A stretch of 64,000 bases of DNA from Planctomycetota bacterium (GTDB taxonomy: Bacteria; Planctomycetota; Planctomycetia; Pirellulales; Lacipirellulaceae): positions 124,001-188,000 of the forward strand of contig JAKOXH010000017.1 of NCBI GenBank assembly GCA_029781135.1, in the 5' to 3' direction. Made by a program: the position numbers and the translations under genes. Shown here one piece after another: positions 25,390-33,545 of the stretch. Positions within the stretch are counted from its first letter, which is position 1. Each line of letters opens with the position of its first letter. Below the pieces are notes generated by a model. It did not search any database and was not told where the DNA came from. It saw nothing but the letters and a program-made list of their open reading frames with translations.

Positions 25390-25812
25390 TCATAATGCCA
25401 TCGTCAGCAAACAGCGAAACCCGGCTTGCTCGAAATGCTTGTCGCTAGTGAAAGCTTCGGTAATGCCGCGCTGGCGCATCATGACGTAACTCGCACAATC
25501 GACGATTCCCCAACTCTTGTCCGGGTAGGCTCGGTAAAGATCGAGTGCTTGAGCGATCAGCGGACGATCGATCGTCACGATGTCGACTGCGCTGCTTTGC
25601 CAGAAACGTTCCACGGACTCGGCGAAGCGATATTTGTTGGGCAAGCGCGCCAAGCCATTTCCGGTCTCCGCAATGACCCAATCGGTGAGCGTGATGCGAT
25701 AGCCGCGCTGGCCGAGGTCTTGCCAGATATCAATTGCCTGGCCGTGCAGTTGCTCGCTGGAGTTGAGCAGCGGTATCCAGCCATTGGTATCGAGCAGCAC
25801 GCTACCGGCCAT
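25390..25812 (-). CDS. PIN-domain protein, VapC-like toxin candidate
   Basis: A 140-residue PIN domain, usual length. The acidic metal-binding residues are Asp8 (LLDTNGW), Glu49 (VIAETGN), Asp105 (GIVDCASY) and Asp124 (TSDKHF), so it should be an active RNase. The start MAGSVLLDTN is the standard PIN opening; it overlaps the end of the upstream small gene by 11 bases. Together they look like a type II toxin-antitoxin pair, in which this protein would cut RNA unless bound by its partner. Confidence 0.87.
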   Translation of the reverse strand: MAGSVLLDTNGWIPLLNSSEQLHGQAIDIWQDLGQRGYRITLTDWVIAETGNGLARLPNKYRFAESVERFWQSSAVDIVTIDRPLIAQALDLYRAYPDKSWGIVDCASYVMMRQRGITEAFTSDKHFEQAGFRCLLTMAL

Positions 25813-26053
25813 TGTGTGCCTTCGGGTGGCCGTAGAGATAGTGATCGACATTGACGCCCAGGTCGGGAATGCCAGTGTCGAATGCCAATTCGCCAATGCG
25901 CCACACGGGATCGACTTGATCTTGACCGCTGGCCGGCGTATCAGTCTCGACCGGTTGAGTCACAAGTTCAACTCGGACCGGCGCCCCTTCGGGCAAGCAA
26001 ACCCCGCTGGCGAATACGATGACGCCATTTTGCACGGTGCCTTGGTAGACCAT
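25802..26053 (-). CDS. Small AF2212-like protein, antitoxin candidate
   Basis: An 83-residue protein. Its N-terminal half (YQGTVQNGVIVFASGVCLPE) has the pattern of the AF2212/UPF0165 small-protein family, whose members often precede PIN genes. The C-terminal half is acidic and probably folds on the toxin. It lies directly upstream of, and overlaps by 11 bases, the PIN gene, the classic antitoxin-toxin order. No DNA-binding motif is evident beyond the small beta-fold. Confidence 0.72.
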   Translation of the reverse strand: MVYQGTVQNGVIVFASGVCLPEGAPVRVELVTQPVETDTPASGQDQVDPVWRIGELAFDTGIPDLGVNVDHYLYGHPKAHNGR

Positions 26054-26171
26054 GATCCGCCTCCTGTTTCTGAAGTGACTTCATTGTACGTCACGATCAG
26101 CGGATTCGCAAAACTCCGATTGCCGCGGGTGGGCGTCACATCGGTATGGTGAAACGGATGGGCGAATGGTG

Positions 26172-27632
26172 TTAGATGCGGATGATGTCTTGGACCAGTC
26201 GGGCTTCGCGGTTGGCGGTGAGGTGTTGTTCGCTGCCGCTGAGGACGTAGGTGAGTTGCTGGTGATCGAGGCCGAACAGGTGGAGCAGGGTGGCTTGGAA
26301 GTCGTTGGGGGTGACGACGTTGACGGCCGCGCGGTGGCCGAATTCATCGGTTTCGCCGTAGGTGATGCCGGGTTTGAAACCGCCGCCGGCGAGCCACATG
26401 CTGAAGCCTTGGCCGTTGTGGTCGCGGCCGGCTTGGGCAGCGTCGCCACTGTTGTTTTCGGTCACCGGGAGGCGGCCGATTTCGCCGCCCCAATGGACCA
26501 CGGTTGTCTCCAAGAGGCCGCGCTGTTTGAGGTCAGTGACCAAGGCGGCGGAGGGTTGGTCGATTCGGCGGCAGACGGCCGGCAGGGCGCCGCGGATGCC
26601 GGTGTGATGGTCCCAGGGTTGGCCGGCCAGAAATAGTTGCACGAATCGCACGCCGCGTTCAACCAAGCGGCGGGCGATGAGGCAGCGTGTGCCGTACTCG
26701 CGGGTTTCCGGGTTATCGAGGCCGTACAGCCTTTGCGTGGCCGCGGTTTCGCCGGAGATGTCGAGGGCTTCGGCAGCGGCCGTCTGCATGGCGGCGGCCA
26801 GTTCGTAGCTGGCAATGCGGGCTTCCAGATCGGCCTCGTCGGGATGGGCTTCCAAATGCCGCCGGTTCAAATCGCGAAGGAGTGCCAGGTTCTGCTTCTG
26901 CACGTTGCCGCGGAGATATGCGGGCGAATCGAGGTTCAAGATGCGCGGGTCGCGAGGGCGCAGCACGGTGCCTTGGAAGAGCGGCGGCAGGAAGCCATTC
27001 GACCAATTGCTGGTGCCATCGACGGGGTGGCCGCCGGGATCGGTCAGCACGAGGTAGGCCGGCAGGTTTTGGTTTTCGCTGCCGAGGCCGTAGACAAGCC
27101 AGGAGCCGATCGTCGGCCGACCGACGATGCCGGGGATGCCGCCGTGGAAGTAACGGATCGAGACTTCGTGGCCGTTGGCGCCGGTGTGCATCGAGCGGAC
27201 GAGGCAGACGTCATCGACGATGCCGGCGAAATGCGGCAAGAGTTCGGAAACTTCGGTTCCACAGTCACCGTGTTTTTGGAACTTCCAGGGGCTGCCGAGG
27301 AGCGTTTTGCTGGCGCGATTGACGAAGCTGAATTGCACTTCGCCGGGGTAGTCGCTGCCACTGCGCCGCGTGAGTTCGGGCTTAGGGTCAAACAAGTCGA
27401 CGTGCGACGGGCCGCCGTGCTGGAACAGCGAGATCATCGCCGTGGCACGGGGTTCGAATTGCGGCGTCTTCGGTTTCAGATCGAAATGAGTTGGCTGTTT
27501 GCTGAGATTGCTCAATGCGGCCGACGCGCTTTCTTGAGAATTCAGCCAGGCGAAGGCGAGAGCGCCGATGCCCATGGCGTTTTCGGCGAGAAAGCGGCGG
27601 CGGGTGAACGGTAGAGGCGACGGATCAGTCAT
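26172..27632 (-). CDS. DUF1501 protein, Tat-exported
   Basis: A planctomycete DUF1501 protein, 486 residues. It begins with a twin-arginine signal (TRRRFLAENAMGIGALAFAW), then FQHGGPSHVDLFDPKPEL, LVYGLGSENQNLPAYLVLTD and GRDHNGQGFSMWLAGGG, the family landmarks, related to the sulfatase/alkaline-phosphatase fold. These proteins are normally encoded directly beside a PSD1 cytochrome gene; here the nearest PSD1 gene ends 2.9 kb away with four signalling-type elements between. The start at 27632 places the Tat motif ten residues in. Confidence 0.92.
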   Translation of the reverse strand: MTDPSPLPFTRRRFLAENAMGIGALAFAWLNSQESASAALSNLSKQPTHFDLKPKTPQFEPRATAMISLFQHGGPSHVDLFDPKPELTRRSGSDYPGEVQFSFVNRASKTLLGSPWKFQKHGDCGTEVSELLPHFAGIVDDVCLVRSMHTGANGHEVSIRYFHGGIPGIVGRPTIGSWLVYGLGSENQNLPAYLVLTDPGGHPVDGTSNWSNGFLPPLFQGTVLRPRDPRILNLDSPAYLRGNVQKQNLALLRDLNRRHLEAHPDEADLEARIASYELAAAMQTAAAEALDISGETAATQRLYGLDNPETREYGTRCLIARRLVERGVRFVQLFLAGQPWDHHTGIRGALPAVCRRIDQPSAALVTDLKQRGLLETTVVHWGGEIGRLPVTENNSGDAAQAGRDHNGQGFSMWLAGGGFKPGITYGETDEFGHRAAVNVVTPNDFQATLLHLFGLDHQQLTYVLSGSEQHLTANREARLVQDIIRI

Positions 27633-27723
27633 GGCGGAATGAACCTTCGACTGTGGTATCGCGCTTGCGCGCGGGAGCCCCATCAGTGAACCATGCTAAT
27701 CGAAATTGCGGCGAATTTCCACC

Positions 27724-27820
27724 GTGGATAGTTGATAGTGGATAGTGGATAGCGGATAGTGGATAGCTAATACGGGATGTTGAGCGTTTTGGCTAACAAC
27801 TAACAGCTAATAGCTAACAG
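27724..27820. repeat. Two heptamer tandem arrays
   Basis: Seven consecutive heptamers of the type GTGGATA fill 27724-27772 with up to three changes per unit. Four heptamers of the type CTAACAG fill 27793-27820. The 7-base phase is kept exactly within each array. Confidence 0.9.
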
Positions 27821-27980
27821 CTTTCAAAAAAAATGATGGGCCCATTGGGGCATCGGTCGTTGGTGAGCTGGCGCGCATGATCGGCGGTGAGGTCGATGGC
27901 AACGAGCTGCGGACCGAGTTTCCACCCGTACGAGAGAGGCTCTACTCCGCGGGACCGGAACTGAGCCATCGCAACCAGGG

Positions 27981-28036
27981 CACTGCTGGGCAAGCCAGCA
28001 GTGGCACACGGAGCACTGTTGGACGAGCCAGCAGTG
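27981..28036. repeat. Tandem pair of family D palindromes
   Basis: Two copies of a 23-base palindrome stand 10 bases apart: arms CACTGCTGG/CCAGCAGTG at 27981-28003 and CACTGTTGG/CCAGCAGTG at 28014-28036. A third copy is at 10112-10134. Confidence 0.85.
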
Positions 28037-28367
28037 GCATCCACTAGCAAAGCCAGTGGCACGCGAGAGCAAGCTGGGGCGAGGCGGTTCCGGCGAGACG
28101 TCTTCGTAGCAGAGACTGCGCCCGCACGGTCATTTGTGAACGCGACTGTAGCACAAGTCGTGGCACAAAAGCAAGGAAATAGTGGAAAAGTTTTCAGTAG
28201 GTGGAAATGGTGTGAAAATCGTGGGAGTTGGGTTCATGTAATTTCCGAATTCTTGCGAATTCGGCTACGGGGAGGCGGTGGTGGGGTCGGCGTGGTTGGC
28301 GGTAGATTCGGTCTGGCGACCGACGCTAATGGACGGGGGGCAGGTGGGTTCTAGGATATGCACTTCG

Positions 28368-28799
28368 TCACGACAAGTGCACTAGTTCGGGGACGATTTC
28401 CAGCAGCGGCTCGGTGAGGATTACCTGGCAGCGCAAAGAATAGTTGATTAGGTCGCGACGGCTTAGTTCGCCCTGGAGTCTGCCGTGTTCTACGACGAGC
28501 AATCGCTCCAACGTATGGAGCGCGAATAATTGTGCGGCTACGGCCAGCGATTCCGTTGGCGAAATGCAATCTACGTCTCGCGTCATGTATTCCGAAATGC
28601 AGGCATCCTTGGCGGTCGCATCGAAGACGATGTCCAGCAGGGCGGCTTCGGTAATCTTGCCGACGAGTGTACCCTCTGCGGTCACGACCGGCGCGCTCTC
28701 GATCCGATGTGCGGTGAGCATATGGACAGCTTGCGCCAGCGTCGCGTCGGGATCCAAGGAGACAGCGATCGGCTGCATAATGTCGCGAATGACGGTCAT
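28368..28799 (-). CDS. CBS-domain protein
   Basis: A 143-residue protein made of a tandem pair of CBS domains (Bateman module): MTVIRDIMQPIAVSLDPDAT opens the first and ISEYMTRDVDCISPTESLAV the second. Such modules bind adenosyl nucleotides and report energy state. No effector domain is attached. It starts five bases after the PilZ gene ends on the same strand, so it is the last gene of the HD-GYP/PilZ cluster. The in-frame ATG at 28871 lies inside the PilZ gene and is unlikely. Confidence 0.88.
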   Translation of the reverse strand: MTVIRDIMQPIAVSLDPDATLAQAVHMLTAHRIESAPVVTAEGTLVGKITEAALLDIVFDATAKDACISEYMTRDVDCISPTESLAVAAQLFALHTLERLLVVEHGRLQGELSRRDLINYSLRCQVILTEPLLEIVPELVHLS

Positions 28800-28804
28800 G
28801 GGTT

Positions 28805-29218
28805 CTACTCCACTTCTGGGGGCGATAAAGGGGTGCCGTTCAGGGTGAACTTGGCTCCGCATTCGAAGCACATGTCTTCCAGGCGCTTGCAGCGGACGAT
28901 GGTGAGTGGCAACACATAGCCTTGGGGCAATTGTAGTTCGATCAAGTCTTGGGGCCAGAATTGCACCGGCGACAGCAACCCAACTCCCTCGCGCGAGATG
29001 TCTTTGGTGTAGCCGCCGTAGGTTGTTTCGCCATGTTTAATAATGGCCTTCACCCGGACGAAGTAGCGGTGGAAATTCCGGTGGTTCTCGAAATGGAGAG
29101 CCATCGGGCCGCTCTTGGCGAAGAAATGTGCTTGCCAGGAATCGGGAAGCTGGACCTTTTCCGTAGCGGCTTCCCATGCCTGTCCGATCACGTTTCGGTC
29201 ATGGCTGACTTCCAACAT
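28805..29218 (-). CDS. PilZ-domain protein
   Basis: A 137-residue single-domain PilZ protein. The c-di-GMP-binding elements are the Arg-rich start of the barrel (RYFVRVKAIIKHG, about residues 51-63) and DISREGVGLLSP (about 72-83, the D-x-S-x-x-G motif). The C-terminus has two Cys (CKRLEDMCFECGAKF) of unknown role. It overlaps the HD-GYP gene by 31 bases, so a receptor and a probable c-di-GMP hydrolase are made together. Confidence 0.87.
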   Translation of the reverse strand: MLEVSHDRNVIGQAWEAATEKVQLPDSWQAHFFAKSGPMALHFENHRNFHRYFVRVKAIIKHGETTYGGYTKDISREGVGLLSPVQFWPQDLIELQLPQGYVLPLTIVRCKRLEDMCFECGAKFTLNGTPLSPPEVE

Positions 29219-30201
29219 TGCACCGCCTCCGAATCAAAATGACTTCCCGCATGCTGGAGCAGATAATCGATCGCGAGCTGGGCCGAAGCCGAGCGACGAT
29301 AAGGACGGATTCCCGTCATGGCGTCGAATACGTCGACCACCGCCAGCAATTGCGCCCAGGGATGGATTTCGTTTCCGCGAATCCCGACCGGATACCCCGT
29401 ACCGTCGATTCGCTCATGGTGCTGATACACCATCATTAGCTGCTCAACGCTTACTTCGGCACGATGGCGTAAGTCTTCGTAGCCGCGGGTGGGATGGGTT
29501 TCGATCAGTGCCCGCTCGTGTGGCTCGAGCCGGGCCGGCTTCGTGAGAATCGCATGGGGAATGAACCGTTTGCCGATGTCGTGCAACATGGCTCCGGCGG
29601 CGATTTGATGCAGCGTATCTGGATCGGAAAGGCCCAGTCGGCGGGCCAGAATGATCGCATAGCCGGCAACGTTTGTAACGTGCGTGAAGGTACTGAAGTC
29701 GTGTCGCGCCAAACGATACAAGTCGCCCGGACGCACGCCGTCGGTGCCCAAAAGAGTAACAAGCTCGTGGCCAACTCGGTCCGCCAGGGTGACGTAGGAG
29801 CGACAATTGATGGATTGCGCGGTCCGCTCGATTTCCATGGCCATCGCCAATTGGAGCGCGGCATACCGCTCGGCTGTGGGCACGGACTCCTCTTCGGCCG
29901 CGGACTCGATGGCCTGTAACACTTGCGTGCCCAAATTTTGGAAATCCTCGGCACGCACAAACAAGTTATCGAGCTCCGCCAGCGCGCTGGCACAGAGCCG
30001 CTGCGAAGTAATCGCGCTGCCGGCACGATAGTACGGTACAAAAGGACCGTTCGTTTCGTACTGCACGAACAAATCCACCGTCGTCGCCGAAAGACGACGC
30101 AGCATTTCGCCTCGGACGCGAATGTAGCCCGATCCGCCAGCCATCGCGTGGCTGGAGTTCGGCAAGGCTGTTGCTGCCGTGGCCCCCATAAGCCGACACA
30201 T
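29188..30201 (-). CDS. HD-GYP domain phosphodiesterase
   Basis: A 337-residue protein with a C-terminal HD-GYP domain that should hydrolyse c-di-GMP. The motif set is intact: His174 (FTHVTNVAGY), HD at 207-208 (MLHDIGKR), HHE at 261-263 and GTGYP at 267-271. The N-terminal 150 residues resemble no sensor domain I know and carry no membrane segment. With the overlapping PilZ gene it forms a local c-di-GMP signalling unit. Confidence 0.92.
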   Translation of the reverse strand: MCRLMGATAATALPNSSHAMAGGSGYIRVRGEMLRRLSATTVDLFVQYETNGPFVPYYRAGSAITSQRLCASALAELDNLFVRAEDFQNLGTQVLQAIESAAEEESVPTAERYAALQLAMAMEIERTAQSINCRSYVTLADRVGHELVTLLGTDGVRPGDLYRLARHDFSTFTHVTNVAGYAIILARRLGLSDPDTLHQIAAGAMLHDIGKRFIPHAILTKPARLEPHERALIETHPTRGYEDLRHRAEVSVEQLMMVYQHHERIDGTGYPVGIRGNEIHPWAQLLAVVDVFDAMTGIRPYRRSASAQLAIDYLLQHAGSHFDSEAVQCWKSAMTET

Positions 30202-30517
30202 CCTTCATTGGTTGGCGCGGAGTTGCTGCTGCTACAAAACGGCTACTTGTTCCTCGAAACTTCTACGGATACCGCGTGGAACGTTCGATTAGGGACACTG
30301 CAGGAGGAGTGCAGTCGCGATATACGCATCATTAGGGGTATTGCACCTTCCCCACAATTAGAGCTTAAAGTTGGACCGGCAATTCACGCTTGACAAGTAT
30401 TGGATGCGCGCAGAAGCCGCAAGTCCGAACGGTGCCGTACAATTGTAGCGATTGTAGGATGTACGATCGGCTGCCGCGCGATCGGTTTCTCGTCTCGTTG
30501 TTGGTCAACGGCAGCGG
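30202..30517. other. Intergenic region
   Basis: This holds the upstream region of the HD-GYP gene and the 3' flank of the PSD1 gene, both on the minus strand. I see no gene, repeat or clear terminator in it. Confidence 0.5.
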
Positions 30518-33157
30518 TCAGTCGACGTACAGGAACTCGTTGGAACTGACGAGGGCGTGGCAGAGGTTGGCGAGGGATTGGGCTTCGGGGCTGCGACCGG
30601 CGGCGGTGAACTCTGGGTGGGCGCGTAGATAATCGCGCTGTCGCAAGATGAACTCGCAGGCCATGTAAAGTTCATCGCGAGTCGGCGGGCGGAGATAGGC
30701 CAGTTGCCAGGCGCGAATGACGCTCGCGATTTCGAGCGCCGACTGGCGGGCAACGTCGCTGATGCCGCCGGTGAACGGCAATTGGGCGAGGGTCGCGGAA
30801 GCGGAAGAAATCGGCATCGACAATTCAAATTGTGCGCGGTCGGCGAGTGCGGCGGCGCGGCCGATCCAGAAATCACCGTTCATCAGCATGAGCGATTGCG
30901 TCGCCACGGTGGAGGAAGGGCGGGCTTCGCAGTTGGTGGTCATCACAGGCGCATCGAATGCCTGCATAAGAGCGACGGGTTGGGTGCGGCGTTGCAGCAG
31001 GTAAATGCTGCGGCGGTGGACGTCGCCCACGACGACGACCTGGCCCGTATCGTCTTCCTGGACGCCGAGGGGCGGGCCGAACATGGTGGCGTCGAGAGTG
31101 CCGGTGGCGGCGAGGACGCGGTCGCGCAGCGTTTCGGCGTCGAGTCGCAAGACATTGCGGCGGCCATAGAAGCGGTTTTCGGAGTCGATCGCGACTTGTG
31201 CCGGTTCGCGGCGCGACGATTGTCGATAGGCCGTTGAGAGCATGATCGTGCGGTGGAGGCGTTTGAGGCTCCAGCCGTTGTCGCGCAGTTCGGCGGCGAG
31301 CCAATCGAGCAGGGCGGGGTGAGTGGGCGGCGTGCCGAGGCGGCCGAAATCGGCTGGGGTCGTCACCAGGCCGCGACCAAAATGATTCAGCCACACGCGG
31401 TTGACGATCACGCGCGGGGTGAGTGGGTTATTCGGACCTGTGAGCCAACGGGCAAAGGCCAGGCGGCGGCCGGTCGTCGGCAGGTCGAGGCATTTGGCGG
31501 GGAACTCGGTGCGGCCGCTTTCGGCTGAACAGACCGTAAGCGTTCCAGGGGCAATCGACTGTAGCGGCTGACGATAGTCGCCGCGATGGAACAGTTTTGT
31601 TTCGGGCACATGGCCGGCGGGTTCGACGAGTGCGCGGAGGAATTCTTCGGCGGGTTTTTTGGCGCGGAGGGCCGCGATGCGTTCGTCGAACTTCTTGAGG
31701 TCGTCGGCGGCCGCCTGGTTGTATTGGTAGAGCACGCCTTCCGAGAGGTTGACGCTGGGGTACTTTTCGAGCAGTTGCTTTTGGGCCTCGGTGCGTTTGT
31801 CGGCAGCGGTCTTGTAGGCTGAGCGCAGATCGGAACGAAGCGGCTCGGCGAATTTCGCCAGCTCTTTTTCCAGGGCCTCGGCCATGTAGGTCGTGAGCTT
31901 GGCGGCGCGCTCGGCGGCGATCTTTTGGACTTCGGTTTCAATTTCAGCCGATTTCCGGCGGTCGGCGGCCGTGTAAAGCGAGACCTGGCGATCGGTGAGA
32001 TGCCAGGATTGCCAATCGAGCGCCGGTTCGAAAACGGCGCGGAGTGCGTAGTAATCGGTCTGCGGAATGGGGTCGTAGCGGTGGTCGTGGCACTGAGCGC
32101 AGGCGACGGTGAGGCCCAAGAGCGACGTGGAGACTATTTTTAGGGTATCGCCGACGACTTGGTTGCGGGCTTCCGGGGAGCCATCGCCGCTGGCGGTGCC
32201 GTCGGCCGCCATTCGTAAGTAACCTGTCGCCGTGAGCAGCTCGATTTGTTCCGGTGTGAGATCGCCCTTGATGGGACCGGCGAGTTCATCGCCAGCAAGT
32301 TGTTCGTGCAGGAAGCGGTCAAAGGGTTTATCGGCGTTGAACGCGCGAATCACGTAGTCACGATATTTGAAAGCCCAGGTGCGAACGGTGTCCTGCATCG
32401 TGCCGCCTTCGCTATCGGCGTAGCCGGCTGCATCGAGCCAGTGGCGGGCCCAACGTTCGCCGTATTGTGGTGAGGCAAGCAGGCGGTCGATGAGTTTTTC
32501 GTAGGCGTCGGGAGATTGATCGGCAAGGAAGGCGTCAACTTCTTCCGGCTTGGGTGGCAGGCCGAGCAGGTCAAAGGAGGCGCGTAAAATGAGCGTGCGT
32601 TTGTCGGCATCGGGCGAGAACGAGAGGCCGGCCGGCATCGCGGCACGGAGGAGGGCATCGATCGGCGTGCGAATGCGTGGGTCGGCAGCGGTGGCCTTCG
32701 CCAGGTCGACGTTCGGCCGCTGGATTGGTTGGAACGACCACCAGGCGCGGTCTTCGGGCGTGACGGCGAGGCCGGGCGCGATGGCGGTGGGTTCCGGGCG
32801 CGCGGTCTTGGCGCCGGTGGCGATCCAGCGGGTGATCGCGTCGATTTCTTGCGGCGTGATCTTCTCGCCATTGGGCGGCATTTCGCCCTTGCGGATGCGG
32901 TTTAAGAGGTTGCTGCCGTTCGTGTCGTTGGGCACGAGGGCCGGACCGGAGTCGCCGCCGGCGATTTGGAGGCGAACGAGCCGCAGGTCGAGGCCGCCTT
33001 TCTTTTCGTCGGACGCACCGTGGCAGCCGAAACAATGGGCGCGCAAAATGGGGCGGACGTCGGCCTCGAAGGTGGGGACCGGTTGGGAAGAATTAGTTCC
33101 GTATGCTAAGCCGGCAAGTGCGAAGAACAGGAATAGAACTCGCAACCATGGAGTCAT
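30518..33157 (-). CDS. PSD1 / planctomycete cytochrome c domain protein
   Basis: A typical planctomycete PSCyt1-DUF1549-DUF1553 protein, 879 residues. After a signal peptide (LRVLFLFFALAGLAYG) the heme site CFGCH lies at 42-46. DUF1549 follows (RWARHWLDAAGYADSEGG, CAQCHDHRYDPIPQTDYYAL) and then DUF1553 (RVIVNRVWLNHFGRGLV, RRSIYLLQRRTQPVALMQAF). A second CxxCH (CAQCH) is present in DUF1549. Such proteins are exported and usually paired with DUF1501 proteins; roles in polysaccharide or aromatic degradation have been proposed but not shown. A roughly 100-residue charged insert (about 410-520) looks coiled-coil. Confidence 0.94.
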   Translation of the reverse strand: MTPWLRVLFLFFALAGLAYGTNSSQPVPTFEADVRPILRAHCFGCHGASDEKKGGLDLRLVRLQIAGGDSGPALVPNDTNGSNLLNRIRKGEMPPNGEKITPQEIDAITRWIATGAKTARPEPTAIAPGLAVTPEDRAWWSFQPIQRPNVDLAKATAADPRIRTPIDALLRAAMPAGLSFSPDADKRTLILRASFDLLGLPPKPEEVDAFLADQSPDAYEKLIDRLLASPQYGERWARHWLDAAGYADSEGGTMQDTVRTWAFKYRDYVIRAFNADKPFDRFLHEQLAGDELAGPIKGDLTPEQIELLTATGYLRMAADGTASGDGSPEARNQVVGDTLKIVSTSLLGLTVACAQCHDHRYDPIPQTDYYALRAVFEPALDWQSWHLTDRQVSLYTAADRRKSAEIETEVQKIAAERAAKLTTYMAEALEKELAKFAEPLRSDLRSAYKTAADKRTEAQKQLLEKYPSVNLSEGVLYQYNQAAADDLKKFDERIAALRAKKPAEEFLRALVEPAGHVPETKLFHRGDYRQPLQSIAPGTLTVCSAESGRTEFPAKCLDLPTTGRRLAFARWLTGPNNPLTPRVIVNRVWLNHFGRGLVTTPADFGRLGTPPTHPALLDWLAAELRDNGWSLKRLHRTIMLSTAYRQSSRREPAQVAIDSENRFYGRRNVLRLDAETLRDRVLAATGTLDATMFGPPLGVQEDDTGQVVVVGDVHRRSIYLLQRRTQPVALMQAFDAPVMTTNCEARPSSTVATQSLMLMNGDFWIGRAAALADRAQFELSMPISSASATLAQLPFTGGISDVARQSALEIASVIRAWQLAYLRPPTRDELYMACEFILRQRDYLRAHPEFTAAGRSPEAQSLANLCHALVSSNEFLYVD

Positions 33158-33545
33158 GGCAAGATTCCTTGGCGAGTGAGCGGGTTAACTTCTTGCAGAT
33201 CGACGCACAAATTGACCGCTGTGACGGGGGGAAACTCTATTATCAGCGCCGCGGCGCACGAGATGCAAGAGACGATGTAAGCTGTTGATTGGCTGATTAA
33301 TTTACACGGGTTACCTACGGAATGAAGAAAGCCTCACGCAGAGGCGCAGAGAGCGCGGAGAGTCTTCTTGAATCCCGCAATTCTCGGCGATCTCCGCGGC
33401 TCTGCGTGAGATTCCGACGGTTTGCAACGCGATAACAGATACCCACGCCAAACCGTGGGCACGGCATGCCTGCGATCGGCAAACAAGTTGCTAATCGTCG
33501 TTCCGCCGCGTATCGTACAGGCGTTCTCTGAAAGGAAGGTGAGTG
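33158..33545. other. Divergent promoter region with repeats
   Basis: These 388 bases lie between divergent genes. They contain an inverted pair, CTCACGCAGA (33333-33342) and TCTGCGTGAG (33401-33410), belonging to the widespread Ctcacgcag-type repeat, and a family C segment, CCCACGCCAAACCGTGGGC (about 33443-33461). Confidence 0.7.

Larger units (their letters stand above)
27633..28367. other. Long intergenic region with tandem and palindromic repeats
   Basis: There is no convincing gene in these 735 bases. It contains two heptamer arrays (27724-27820), three family D type segments between 27981 and 28070, and a GC-rich end. The promoter of the DUF1501 gene must lie near 27640-27720. Confidence 0.7.

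Noticed and set aside
26637..27614. Plus-strand frame (325 codons) opposite the DUF1501 gene
   Set aside because: No motif is present, and the DUF1501 reading is clear.
27724..27820. CRISPR-like array
   Set aside because: The units are 7 bases with no spacers; they are simple tandem repeats.
26172..33157. DUF1501 and PSD1 as one operon
   Set aside because: Four unrelated features and a 735-base spacer lie between them; co-transcription is not supported.
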